Below, piece after piece: positions 6,932 through 14,249 of a DNA stretch of 16,933 bases. The stretch is from positions 1 through 16,933 of the forward strand of contig JAGWSE010000226.1 of the NCBI GenBank assembly GCA_028869395.1, read 5' to 3'. Source of the stretch: Alphaproteobacteria bacterium (GTDB lineage Bacteria; Pseudomonadota; Alphaproteobacteria; Caulobacterales; Caulobacteraceae). A program made the translations under genes and the position numbers. Below the pieces are notes generated by a model, which searched no databases, was not told the DNA's origin, and saw only the letters and a program-made list of their open reading frames with translations. Numbering within the stretch: the first letter of the stretch is position 1; each line of letters starts with the position of its first letter.

Positions 6932-7459
6932 CTACCGGCCGGACACGGTCTGGTAGCCGTAGTACGACCCACCCTCCGGGCCGATGCAGGCGTGATCCTC
7001 GATGTCGCGGTCGGGGTGCGGGGGCGTGACCTCGAAGCAGCGGTACACGCGTCGGCCGTCCACGACTCCCGGGCTCGACAGCGTCAGCCGGGCCGGGCGC
7101 TTGGTCAACCTGCCGTCCGCACAGCTTGGCGTGCAGTTGCTCGCCTGCCAGGCGCCGGTGGCTCGGGCGACGCTCGCGCCCCAACCGGTCCAGTGCAGGT
7201 TGACCAGGGCGACGGATCCATCCTCGGTGAGCTGGACCGTCCGCGGACGGTCCAGAAGCGGGTTCTGGCCGCCGACCATGTTTCCGATGTCGCCATAGAA
7301 GGAGATGGAGCCGGCGCCGGGGCTCGCGCTGGCGGTCCCGGCGGATGTCGCGGCCAAGGCGCCGGACGCCGCCACCATGAGGAGCAGAGCGGGCCGGCGA
7401 CCGAGGCGCGCTCGTCTATTCGTCGCCATCGAATGACGGGGAAGGATAATGCCTTTCAT
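6932..7459 (-). CDS. secreted protein of an actinobacterial-looking family
   Basis: 175 residues from the ATG at 7459, chosen because GAGGAG lies 7 nt upstream; an in-frame ATG at 7429 has no such site. The n-region is long and basic (NRRARLGRRP), then a hydrophobic stretch ALLLMVAASGALAATSAGTASA suggests signal-peptide cleavage after ASA. The mature part has RPRTVQLTEDGSVALVNLHW and TGWGASVARATG, then NCTPSCADG, two further Cys (CFEV, HACIG) and a Tyr-rich end. The set RPRTxxLTxDGS, WxxWG, NxCxPxCAxG is one I associate with small exported proteins of Streptomyces and Mycobacterium of unknown function. No neighbour hints at a role. It is transcribed toward the lipoprotein gene. Confidence 0.72.
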   Translation of the reverse strand: MKGIILPRHSMATNRRARLGRRPALLLMVAASGALAATSAGTASASPGAGSISFYGDIGNMVGGQNPLLDRPRTVQLTEDGSVALVNLHWTGWGASVARATGAWQASNCTPSCADGRLTKRPARLTLSSPGVVDGRRVYRCFEVTPPHPDRDIEDHACIGPEGGSYYGYQTVSGR

Positions 7460-7557
7460 CGAAAAGCTCCTCAGGATTGATGGTGTCGAACCCCGCCGCC
7501 GTCCGCCGCTGAAGGCGGCCATGCTTCCTGGACGAGAGGCCGGCTTCGACACGGCAA

Positions 7558-7566
7558 AGTATATCA
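7558..7566 (-). promoter_or_regulatory. candidate extended -10 promoter for the secreted-protein gene
   Basis: On the minus strand TGATATACT contains a good -10 hexamer (TATACT) with an extended TGn. No clear -35 element is seen. Transcription would begin near 7551, leaving a leader of about 90 nt before the ATG at 7459. Confidence 0.3.
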
Positions 7567-7699
7567 CGCGGTGGCATAACATCGATCAGCCCGTCTCGCG
7601 GTTGCGCCAGGTGGGTCCCACGCTGAGTCCGGTCCTGACGCCTCCGTCGCCCTCACCCGGGCCCTCCGATGCGCCCGGCGCTGGGAGAGGAGGAGCCCC

Positions 7700-7741
7700 A
7701 AACAAAAACCCCTCCGGCCATCGCTGACCGGAGGGGCTTTC
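7700..7741 (-). terminator. intrinsic terminator of the acyl-CoA dehydrogenase array
   Basis: A perfect 9-bp stem, CCCCTCCGG (7709-7717) and CCGGAGGGG (7728-7736), around a 10-nt loop. Read on the minus strand it is followed by TTTTTGTTT, a proper T-tract. It lies about 40 bp after the stop codon of the last gene in the array. Confidence 0.85.
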
Positions 7742-7781
7742 CCCGTCACCCCGGCCGGCGCCTGCGCCGGCCGAATCCTGA

Positions 7782-8870
7782 TCAGTACCCCTGGATCCGC
7801 GCGTAGCGGTCGCGGTGGTAGGCCTGGTTGCCGAAGGCGGCTTCGGCGGCCCGCGCGCGCTTGAGGTAGAAACCGGCGTCGTGGGCGTCGGTCATGCCGA
7901 TGCCGCCGTGCATCTGGACCATCTCGTTGGAGACGAGGTGGTAGGTGTCGCCCATCTTGGCCTTGGCCAGGCTCACTAGCTCGGCCGTGTCGGGGGCGTC
8001 GTTGTCGATGGCGGTCAGCGCCGCCTCGACCGCCGAGCGGGAGAGCTCGAGGTCGGTGAACATCTTGGCCGCCCGGTGCTGCAGCGCCTGGAAGGAGCCG
8101 ATCACCTGGCCGAACTGGACCCGCGTCTTGAGGTATTCGAGCGTGGTCTCGAAGGCCTGGGTCGCGGCGCCCAGCATCTCGGCGGAGATGCCGGCGCGGG
8201 CGCGGTCGAGCACCTTCTCGACGAGCTCAGGCCCGCCGGAGAGCGGCTCGGCGGCGGCGCCCTTGAACTCGACGTTGGCCGCGCCGCGGCTGTCGGCCAG
8301 GTGCAGGCGCTGGCGGCTGACGCCCTTGTCGTCGCCCCGCACGAGGTAGAGGCCGATCCCGTCCGGGCCCTTGGCCGAGACCACCAGCAGCTGGGCGCCG
8401 TAGCCCTCCAGCACAAAGGTCTTCCTGCCGGTGATCTTGCCGTCCTTGAAGGTCGTCTCGACCTTGTCCGGATGGTGGTGCGGGCCCTCGTCGATGGCCA
8501 GCGCGCCCACCACCGTGCCGTCGGCGATCTTCGGCAGCCATTCGGATTTCTGCGCGTCGGAGCCGCCGAGCACCAGGGCCGAGGCCGCGGCCAGGCCCGA
8601 GGCCAGCAGCGGCGAGGCGGTCAGCGTGCGGCCGAGCTCTTCCAGGATCAGGCCGAGGCTCAGGTAGCCGAAGTTCGATCCGCCGTATTCCTCGGGGATG
8701 ATCACCCCGGCCCAGCCCATCTCCGCCATCTCGTTCCAGGCGGCGGCGTCGTAGCCGAGCTCGACGCCCGAATCCCGCATCTTGCGGAACGCGGAGACCG
8801 GGGACTTCTCCTGGACCCAGCTCTTCGCCGCGTCCTTCAGCATGCTCTGTTCTTCGGTCAGAACGGCCAT
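7782..8870 (-). CDS. acyl-CoA dehydrogenase family protein, small (non-catalytic) subunit type
   Basis: 362 residues with the ACAD order: N-terminal helical domain (about 1-115), central beta domain (about 120-205), C-terminal helical bundle (about 210-362). It keeps RVQFGQVIGSFQ (250-261) and QMHGGIGMT (319-327), which contact FAD bound in the partner subunit. At the helix-G catalytic-base position the pattern LDxER has become LDRAR, with Ala224 in place of Glu. The EPGxGSD motif is replaced by DEGPHHHPDK, and the protein ends without a YEGT-like segment. It therefore looks catalytically incompetent alone and resembles the small subunits of the mycobacterial alpha2-beta2 ACADs (FadE27/FadE28 type). 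It is the last gene of the array. The start has a GAGG site about 10 nt upstream. Confidence 0.9.
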   Translation of the reverse strand: MAVLTEEQSMLKDAAKSWVQEKSPVSAFRKMRDSGVELGYDAAAWNEMAEMGWAGVIIPEEYGGSNFGYLSLGLILEELGRTLTASPLLASGLAAASALVLGGSDAQKSEWLPKIADGTVVGALAIDEGPHHHPDKVETTFKDGKITGRKTFVLEGYGAQLLVVSAKGPDGIGLYLVRGDDKGVSRQRLHLADSRGAANVEFKGAAAEPLSGGPELVEKVLDRARAGISAEMLGAATQAFETTLEYLKTRVQFGQVIGSFQALQHRAAKMFTDLELSRSAVEAALTAIDNDAPDTAELVSLAKAKMGDTYHLVSNEMVQMHGGIGMTDAHDAGFYLKRARAAEAAFGNQAYHRDRYARIQGY

Positions 8871-8908
8871 TTCTCTGTTTCCTCGAAATAACTTGGCTTC
8901 AATTTCAG

Positions 8909-8962
8909 CCCCGCGCGACGGCGGGGATCAAGGGATTTCTGGCTCCCCCGTACACGGGAGAG
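8909..8962. repeat. paired GC hairpins in the gap between ACAD genes
   Basis: Two inverted repeats in the 99-bp gap before the small-subunit gene: CCCCGC/GCGGGG at 8909-8914 and 8921-8926, and CTCCCCCGT/ACGGGAGAG (one mismatch) at 8943-8951 and 8954-8962. The style matches the palindromes in two other gaps of the array. Confidence 0.5.
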
Positions 8963-8969
8963 GGCAGGG

Positions 8970-10172
8970 TCATTTGCTCGATTGCGTCAGGTCCGGCAGG
9001 CCCAGGATGCGCTTGGAGATGATGTTGCTCTGGATCTCCTGGCTCCCGCCGTAGATCGTCGTGGCCTTGCCGCCCAGCCAGTTGCGCACCGCGCCGAGCT
9101 CCTCGGCGGTGAAGCCTTCGCCTTCCCAGCCGAGCCCCTGGCTGCCCATGATCTCGAGGGTCAGTTCGGCCCGCTGCTGCAGCGTGCTCGTCGCGGCGTT
9201 CTTCATGATCGAGGTGGCGGCCGAGGGGTTCTGGTTGCCCTTGGCCTCGGCCATGGCGCGCATGGCGGTGAGCTGGAAGGCGCGCAGGTCGATCGCGTTC
9301 TGCACCACCCGCTGGCGCAGGTCGTGATCGGCGATGCGGCCCCTGTCGTCGGTCCCCACGTACTGCTTGGCGATGTCCTCCAGCGGCCGTCCGCCGCCGA
9401 AGCCGCCGCCGCCGGAGATGCCGGAGCGCTCGTGCTGCAGCAGCCGCTTGCCGATCGTCCAGCCGCCGTTCAGCGGGCCCACGAGGTTCTTCTTCAGCGC
9501 GATCGCGTTGGTGAAGAAGGTTTCGCAGAAAGGAGAGTTTCCGGCGATCAGCTTGATCGGCCTGACTTCGACGCCCGGCTGATGCATATCGATCAGGACG
9601 AACGAGATGCCTTCATGTTTCTTCGTGGTATCCGTCCGAACAAGACAGAAGCACCAGTCGGCGAATTGTGCGCCGCTCGTCCAAATTTTCTGGCCGTTGA
9701 TCAGGAAATGGTCGCCTTTGTCTTCAGCACGCGTCTGAAGACTTGCGAGGTCCGACCCCGCGCCGGGTTCGGAATAGCCCTGGCACCACTGCAGCTCGCC
9801 ACGGACGATCGGCGGGATGTGCTCCTGCTTCTGCGCCTCGGTGCCGTACTCCAGCAGCGTCGGGCCGAACATCATCACGCCCATGCCGCCGATCGGGTTG
9901 TAGGCGCCGGCGCGGGCCAGTTCCTGCTGGATGACGCGGCCCTGGGCCTGCGTCAGGCCGCCGCCGCCGTACTCCTTCGGCCAGGTGGGGGTGCCCCAGC
10001 CCTTCTCGCCCATGGCCTTGCGCCAGGCCTCCTGGTCCGCCGTGGGCTTCGTGCGCTCTTCCCGCATCATCGGGTTGGGCTTGCCCTTCAGCGAGGCCGG
10101 GAAGTTGGCCGAGATCCAGTCCCGCGCCTCCGCGCGGAACGCCTCGAGCTCGCTTCCGCCAAAATCCGCCAT
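8970..10172 (-). CDS. acyl-CoA dehydrogenase, large catalytic subunit (array copy A)
   Basis: 400 residues, an FAD enzyme expected to introduce an alpha-beta double bond into an acyl-CoA. Visible motifs: WCQGYSEPGAGSDLA (129-143), KIWTSG (162-167), KKHEGISF (184-191), FCETFF (215-220) and LLQHERSG (244-251), where Glu248 matches the helix-G base of isovaleryl-CoA dehydrogenase and of the mycobacterial FadE26-type subunits. The MCAD-type base is absent: the C-terminal segment reads IYGGSQEIQ where YEGT would be. It lacks the R-x-Q-F-G FAD motif, which the small subunit downstream supplies. AGGGAG lies about 10 nt before the ATG. A segment near 9600-9720 is only about 52 % GC. Its substrate is unknown; steroid side-chain, branched or other bulky acyl-CoAs are plausible. 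Confidence 0.92.
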   Translation of the reverse strand: MADFGGSELEAFRAEARDWISANFPASLKGKPNPMMREERTKPTADQEAWRKAMGEKGWGTPTWPKEYGGGGLTQAQGRVIQQELARAGAYNPIGGMGVMMFGPTLLEYGTEAQKQEHIPPIVRGELQWCQGYSEPGAGSDLASLQTRAEDKGDHFLINGQKIWTSGAQFADWCFCLVRTDTTKKHEGISFVLIDMHQPGVEVRPIKLIAGNSPFCETFFTNAIALKKNLVGPLNGGWTIGKRLLQHERSGISGGGGFGGGRPLEDIAKQYVGTDDRGRIADHDLRQRVVQNAIDLRAFQLTAMRAMAEAKGNQNPSAATSIMKNAATSTLQQRAELTLEIMGSQGLGWEGEGFTAEELGAVRNWLGGKATTIYGGSQEIQSNIISKRILGLPDLTQSSK

Positions 10173-10258
10173 CTGAAATCCGCTCCCTGGAAAATACGCG
10201 TTCGTCGATGTCCGGCCCGAAATGACGCCGGCGTCACGAAAAACCTTAGCCTCTTCTG

Positions 10259-10369
10259 CCTCCCCTGCGAAGCGGGGGAGGGGGACCCCTCGCCGAAGAG
10301 CGAGTGGTGGAGGGGGCGAGCCACGCGCACTGCGCCGGCTTGCCCCTCCAACATCCCCGCTCTGCGGGG
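10259..10369. repeat. compound palindromic (REP-like) intergenic element
   Basis: Several nested hairpins fill most of this 204-bp gap: a 10-bp stem at 10259-10268/10272-10281 with loop GAA, CTCGC/GCGAG at 10289-10293/10300-10304, an imperfect long pair GGAGGGGGCGAGCC/GGCTTGCCCCTCC (10309-10322/10337-10349), and CCCCGC/GCGGGG at 10355-10360/10364-10369. The 'gaagcggggg ... gaagagcgag ... ggagggggcgagcc' style is familiar from dispersed intergenic palindromes in Caulobacter-like and other alphaproteobacterial genomes. It may shape mRNA ends or stability between the two ACAD genes. Confidence 0.72.
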
Positions 10370-10376
10370 CGGGCGA

Positions 10377-11594
10377 TCACTTGCTCTGCGTCGTCTCCGG
10401 CAGTCCGAGGATCCGCTTGGAGATGATGTTGTTCTGGATCTCGTAGGACCCGCCCGCGATGGTGCTGCTCTTGCCGCGCAGCCAGGCGCGGGTGGCGGCG
10501 ATCTCGTCCTCGCCGAAGCCCTCGCCCGACCAGCCCAGGCCCTGATGGCCCAGCACCTCGACAGTCAGTTCCGCCCGCTCCTGGCGCACCTTCGAGCCCA
10601 CGTTCTTCAGGATCGAGGAGACCGCCGAGGGCCCCTGGTTCGACTTCGACTCGTGCGCCGCGCGTAGGCCCGTCAGCTGGAAGGCGCGCGCCTCCATCAG
10701 GTGCGACGTGATCCGGCCGCGCAGGTCGGGGTCGGCCAGCCGGCCGTCGGCGTCCACGCCGATGTAGCGCCTGGCCAGCTCCTCCAGCGGCGGCCCGCCC
10801 ACCGCGCCCGCCTGGGCGCCGGACGTCAGCTGGCCCGCGCCGGAGATCCCCTGCCGCTCGTGCTGCAGCAGGCGCTTGGCGATGGTCCAGCCGCCGTTCA
10901 GCGGGCCGACCAGATTCTCCTTCGGCACCTTCACGTCCGTGAAAAAGGTCTCGCAGAAAGGTGTCGTCCCGTTGATAAGAAGAATAGGCCGAGGTTCTAC
11001 GCCCGGCGTCTTCATGTCGATCAGGAGAAACGAAATACCCTCGTGTTTCTTCGTCTGGTCTGTTCTTGTCAGGCAGAAGCACCAGTCTGCTAGATGCGCG
11101 CCGCTCGTCCAAATTTTCTGACCATTGACCAGGAAGTGGTCGCCTTTGTCCTCGGCTTTAGTTTGCAGGCTCGCCAGATCGGAGCCCGAACCGGGCTCGG
11201 AGAAGCCCTGGCACCAGCGCAGCTCGCCTTTCACGATCGGCGGGATGTGGCGGCGCTTCTGCGCCTCGTCGCCGTATTCCAGCAGCGTCGGGCCGAACAT
11301 GATCACGCCCATGCCGCCGATCGGGTTGTAGGCGCCGATCCGGTTCATCTCCTCGGCCAGCACCTTGGCCTGGTCGCGGGTGAGACCGCCGCCGCCGTAG
11401 GACTTCGGCCAGGTGGGCGTGCCCCAGCCCTGCTCGCCCATCGCCCGCTTCCAGGCGTCGCGGTCGGCCGAGCGCTCCTCCGGCCCCTCGCCGGGCGGGG
11501 CCTGGCCGCGCAGGCTCTTGGGGAAATTCGCCTCGAGCCACGCCCGCGCCTCGATCCGGAAGGCGTCCAGTTCCGCGCCGCCAAAGTCAGGCAT
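10377..11594 (-). CDS. acyl-CoA dehydrogenase, large catalytic subunit (array copy B)
   Basis: 405 residues, closely related to copies A and C. FSEPGSGSDLA (131-141), KIWTSGAHLADWCFC (160-174) and LLQHERQG (242-249) with catalytic-type Glu246 are intact. The MCAD-position segment reads IAGGSYEIQ. Differences that could affect specificity lie in the loop after helix G (250-270, an Ala/Gly-rich insert with QLTSGAQAGAV) and in HQGLGWSGEGF (350-360). The start is well supported by AGGGAGGA about 6 nt before the ATG. About 240 bp in the middle (10921-11160) are near 53 % GC, far below the rest of the gene, and include codons such as AGA, ATA and TTT that are rare elsewhere here. The protein begins MPDFGG where the other copies have MADFGG. 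Confidence 0.92.
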   Translation of the reverse strand: MPDFGGAELDAFRIEARAWLEANFPKSLRGQAPPGEGPEERSADRDAWKRAMGEQGWGTPTWPKSYGGGGLTRDQAKVLAEEMNRIGAYNPIGGMGVIMFGPTLLEYGDEAQKRRHIPPIVKGELRWCQGFSEPGSGSDLASLQTKAEDKGDHFLVNGQKIWTSGAHLADWCFCLTRTDQTKKHEGISFLLIDMKTPGVEPRPILLINGTTPFCETFFTDVKVPKENLVGPLNGGWTIAKRLLQHERQGISGAGQLTSGAQAGAVGGPPLEELARRYIGVDADGRLADPDLRGRITSHLMEARAFQLTGLRAAHESKSNQGPSAVSSILKNVGSKVRQERAELTVEVLGHQGLGWSGEGFGEDEIAATRAWLRGKSSTIAGGSYEIQNNIISKRILGLPETTQSK

Positions 11595-11624
11595 CGGTCT
11601 TCCTCCCTGTCTTCATCCGCTCCT

Positions 11625-11720
11625 CCCCGCGAAGGCGGGGATACAGGGCTGAGGGTGGGTTGTCCCTCTGCGCCTCAGCCCGGTGGATGCGCCGCTCGCC
11701 TCCCCGCCTTCGCGGGGAGG
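11625..11720. repeat. three consecutive hairpins in the gap between ACAD copies B and C
   Basis: CCCCGC/GCGGGG (11625-11630/11635-11640, loop GAAG), a perfect 9-bp stem GGGCTGAGG/CCTCAGCCC (11646-11654/11673-11681), and another perfect 9-bp stem CCTCCCCGC/GCGGGGAGG (11699-11707/11712-11720) only 5 bp from the stop codon of copy C. The first and third hairpins carry the same core in mirrored loop orientation (GAAG versus CTTC), as if the element were flanked by inverted copies. No T-run follows on the minus strand, so it is unlikely to be a simple terminator. Confidence 0.65.
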
Positions 11721-11725
11721 GGCGG

Positions 11726-12931
11726 TTATTGATTCTGCGTCGTGTCCGGCAGTCCCAGGATGCGCTTGGAGACGATGTTCGACTGGATCTCCTGGCTGCC
11801 GCCGAAGATCGTGGTGGCCTTGCCGGAGAGCCAGGAGCGCACCGCTTCCCGCTCGTCCTTCGAGAAGGCGTCGCCGTCCCAGCCGAGGCCCTGGGCGCCC
11901 ATGATCTCGAGGGTGAGCTCCGCCCGCTCCTGGCCGATCCAGGTGCCGGAGTTCTTCATCACCGAGGTGGTGGCCGAGGGGTTCACGTTGCCCTTCGCCT
12001 CCTCCTGCGCGCGCCGGAGCGTCAGCAGGTGGGCGCGGGCGTCGATCATGTGCTTGGCGATCCGGGTGCGCAGGTCCGCATCGGCGATCCGGCCCTTGTC
12101 GTCCACGCCCACGTACGCCTTGGCGAGCTCGGGGACGCTGACGCCGCCGCCGATCATCCGGTTGCCGCCCTGGCCGGAGCGCTCGTGCTGCAGCAGCCGC
12201 TTGCCGACCGTCCAGCCGCCGTTCAGCGGCCCGACCATGTCGTTCTTCTCGACGCGCGCGTTGGTGAAGAAGGTTTCGCAGAAAGGCGAATTTCCCGCGA
12301 TCAGCTTGATCGGTCGGACTTCGACGCCCGGCTGATGCATGTTGATCAGAACGAAACTTATGCCTTCGTGCTTTTTCGTGGTATCTGTTCTGACGAGACA
12401 GAAGCACCAGTCGGCGTATTGTGCGCCACTCGTCCAGATCTTCTGTCCGTTGACCACCCAGTGGTCGCCGGCATCTTCACATTTCGTCTGAAGACCTGCG
12501 AGGTCCGAGCCCGCGCCCGGCTCGGAGTAGCCCTGGCACCAGCGCAGCTCGCCCTTCACGATCGAGGGGATGTGTCGCTGCTTCTGGTCCTCGGTTCCGT
12601 ATTCCAGCAGCGTCGGGCCGAACATCGACACGCCCATGCCGCCGATCGGGTTGTAGGCGCCGATGCGGTCCATCTCCTGGGCCAAGACCCGGGCCTGTTG
12701 GGGCGAAAGCCCGCCGCCGCCGTACTGTTTGGGCCAGGTGGGGACGCCCCAGCCCTTCTCGCCCATCGCCCGCTTCCAGGCCGCCGCGTCGCCTGTGGGC
12801 TTCTCGCCGCCCATCATGGCCTGGGTCGCGGCTTCGGAATTGTGGGCCAGCGATTTCGGGAAATTGGCCTGCAGCCATTCGCGGGCCTCGGCCCGGAACG
12901 CCTCCAGCTCGGCGCCGCCGAAGTCGGCCAT
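11726..12931 (-). CDS. acyl-CoA dehydrogenase, large catalytic subunit (array copy C)
   Basis: 401 residues, most like copy A: both share TTKKHEGISFVLI and IKLIAGNSPFCETFFTN. Key motifs are WCQGYSEPGAGSDLAGLQ (131-148), KIWTSG (164-169), LLQHERSG (246-253) with Glu250 at the catalytic position, and FGGSQEIQ near the C-terminus. There is a Met-rich insertion near 30-45 (SEAATQAMMGGEK) absent from the siblings. The ATG at 12931 has AGGGAG about 8 nt upstream. The preceding 74-bp gap is unusually AT-rich with a TATAAT box, so this gene and those after it may have their own promoter. The middle of the gene (about 12300-12420) is again near 52 % GC. Function as for copy A; substrate unknown. Confidence 0.92.
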   Translation of the reverse strand: MADFGGAELEAFRAEAREWLQANFPKSLAHNSEAATQAMMGGEKPTGDAAAWKRAMGEKGWGVPTWPKQYGGGGLSPQQARVLAQEMDRIGAYNPIGGMGVSMFGPTLLEYGTEDQKQRHIPSIVKGELRWCQGYSEPGAGSDLAGLQTKCEDAGDHWVVNGQKIWTSGAQYADWCFCLVRTDTTKKHEGISFVLINMHQPGVEVRPIKLIAGNSPFCETFFTNARVEKNDMVGPLNGGWTVGKRLLQHERSGQGGNRMIGGGVSVPELAKAYVGVDDKGRIADADLRTRIAKHMIDARAHLLTLRRAQEEAKGNVNPSATTSVMKNSGTWIGQERAELTLEIMGAQGLGWDGDAFSKDEREAVRSWLSGKATTIFGGSQEIQSNIVSKRILGLPDTTQNQ

Positions 12932-12965
12932 CGGAATTCTCCCTAATAATTCAAATATTTAAAAA

Positions 12966-12971
12966 ATTATA
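12966..12971 (-). promoter_or_regulatory. candidate internal promoter (-10 box) ahead of ACAD copy C
   Basis: A perfect TATAAT on the minus strand inside an AT-rich run (12946-12971), very unusual in this GC-rich window. Transcription would start near 12958, giving a leader of about 27 nt before the ATG at 12931. No TTGACA-like -35 is seen at the usual distance, so another sigma factor or an activator may be needed. Confidence 0.4.
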
Positions 12972-13005
12972 CCACGCAATTTCCGTCGTTAGGAGTCAGG
13001 TCTGC

Positions 13006-14220
13006 CTACTTCTTCGGATCGGGCAGGCCCAGCACCCGCTTGGCGACGATGTTGAGGTTGATCTCCGAGGTGCCGCCCTCGATCGAGTTGGCCTTCGAGC
13101 GCAGCATGGTGCGCACCGCGGCGAGCTCCTGTTCGGAGAATCCGTCGCCCTCCCAGCCGAGGCCCTGGTGGCCCATGGCCTCCAGCATCAGCTCGTTACG
13201 CTCCTGGGCGATCTTGGCGCCGGCGTACTTCATGATCGCTGCGGTGTTGGAGGGCCCGTTCGAGGCCCGCGCATCCTCGGCCGCGCGCTTCATGGTCAGC
13301 TGGAAGGCGCGGTTGTCCATCAGGTGCTCGGTGATCCGCCGCCGCAGGTCCCCGTCGGCCACGCGCCCGGTCTCGTCGACGCCGGCGTAGGCCTTGGCCG
13401 CCTCGGGGATGGTGGGCATCGCCACCGCCTGGCCGATGTTGCCGCCGCCCAGGCTGCCGGCGATCGAGTCCCGCTCGAACTGCATCAGCCGCTTGGCCAC
13501 CGTCCAGCCGCCGTTCAGCGGACCGAACAGCTGGTCCTTCGGGACCTTCACATTGGTGAAGAAGGTCTCGCAGAAGGGCGAGGTCCCGTTGATCAGCCTG
13601 ATCGGCCTGACCTCGACGCCCGGCGCCTTCATGTCGATCAACAGGAAGCTGATCCCCTCGTGCTTCTTCGATCGATCGGTCCGCACCAGGCAATAGCAGC
13701 GGTCCGCGTGCTGCGCGCCGCTCGTCCACACCTTGGACCCGCTCACCAGGAAGTGGTCGCCCTTGTCCTCCGCGAAGGTCTGCAAGGACGCCAGGTCCGA
13801 GCCCGAGCCTGGCTCGGAATAGCCCTGGCACCACCAGACCTCACCCATGACGATGCCCGGCAGGTGCTCGCGCTTCAGCGCCTCGCTGCCGTACTCGAGC
13901 AAGGTCGGGCCGAAGAACGCCACCCCCATGCCGCCGATCGGATTGCGGGCGCCGATCTTGGCCATCTCCTCGGCGAGCACACGGGCTTCCGCGCGAGAGA
14001 GGCCGCCGCCGCCATATTCCTTCGGCCAGGTGGGCGTGCCCCAGCCCTTGCCGCCGAGCGCCAGCCGCCACGCCGTGGCCTCGGGCGTCTCCGGCCTCGC
14101 CTGCAGCTTGGCAAGCTGGACGTCGGGCTTGTTCGCCAGCGCCTTGGGGAAATTCGCCTCGAGCCAGGCCCGCGTCTCGGCCCGGAAGGCCTCCAGATCG
14201 GTTCCGCCGAAATCCGCCAT
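13006..14220 (-). CDS. acyl-CoA dehydrogenase, large catalytic subunit (array copy D)
   Basis: 404 residues from the ATG at 14220. That start has GAGGA about 8 nt upstream and gives the MADFGG N-terminus of its siblings; an in-frame TTG 15 nt earlier overlaps the ribosome-binding site. Motifs: WWCQGYSEPGSGSDLA (129-144), KVWTSG (163-168), LMQFERDS (245-252) with Glu249. The C-terminus IEGGTSEINLNIVAKRVLGLP places it with copy E and apart from A-C, which end in ISKRILGLP or VSKRILGLP. WCFC of the other copies is RCYC here, close to the flavin-side WTSG strand. It has no low-GC central patch. It starts 30 bp after copy E and is surely co-transcribed with it. Confidence 0.92.
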   Translation of the reverse strand: MADFGGTDLEAFRAETRAWLEANFPKALANKPDVQLAKLQARPETPEATAWRLALGGKGWGTPTWPKEYGGGGLSRAEARVLAEEMAKIGARNPIGGMGVAFFGPTLLEYGSEALKREHLPGIVMGEVWWCQGYSEPGSGSDLASLQTFAEDKGDHFLVSGSKVWTSGAQHADRCYCLVRTDRSKKHEGISFLLIDMKAPGVEVRPIRLINGTSPFCETFFTNVKVPKDQLFGPLNGGWTVAKRLMQFERDSIAGSLGGGNIGQAVAMPTIPEAAKAYAGVDETGRVADGDLRRRITEHLMDNRAFQLTMKRAAEDARASNGPSNTAAIMKYAGAKIAQERNELMLEAMGHQGLGWEGDGFSEQELAAVRTMLRSKANSIEGGTSEINLNIVAKRVLGLPDPKK

Positions 14221-14249
14221 GTCAAAATTCCTCAAATGAAATCAGGTCG

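Larger units (their letters stand above)
7460..7781. other. intergenic gap between the secreted-protein gene and the ACAD array
   Basis: About 320 bp. It holds the ribosome-binding site and candidate promoter of the secreted-protein gene at its left side and the strong terminator of the ACAD array at 7700-7741. A plus-strand frame at 7449-7727 is open but runs into the terminator and ends in a Pro/Gly/Ser-rich tail; I do not count it as a gene. Confidence 0.6.

Noticed and set aside
7449..7727. 92-codon plus-strand frame with ATG
   Set aside because: It overlaps the start of the secreted-protein gene, runs through the ACAD terminator and ends in low-complexity Pro/Gly/Ser sequence.
10259..10369. 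CRISPR-like repeat array
   Set aside because: The repeats are palindromes of unequal length without regular spacers.
8982..10667. Long plus-strand frames opposite the ACAD genes (also 11660-12946 and 13168-14628)
   Set aside because: They recur at the same offset opposite each paralog, which follows from codon bias in duplicated genes. None shows a domain.
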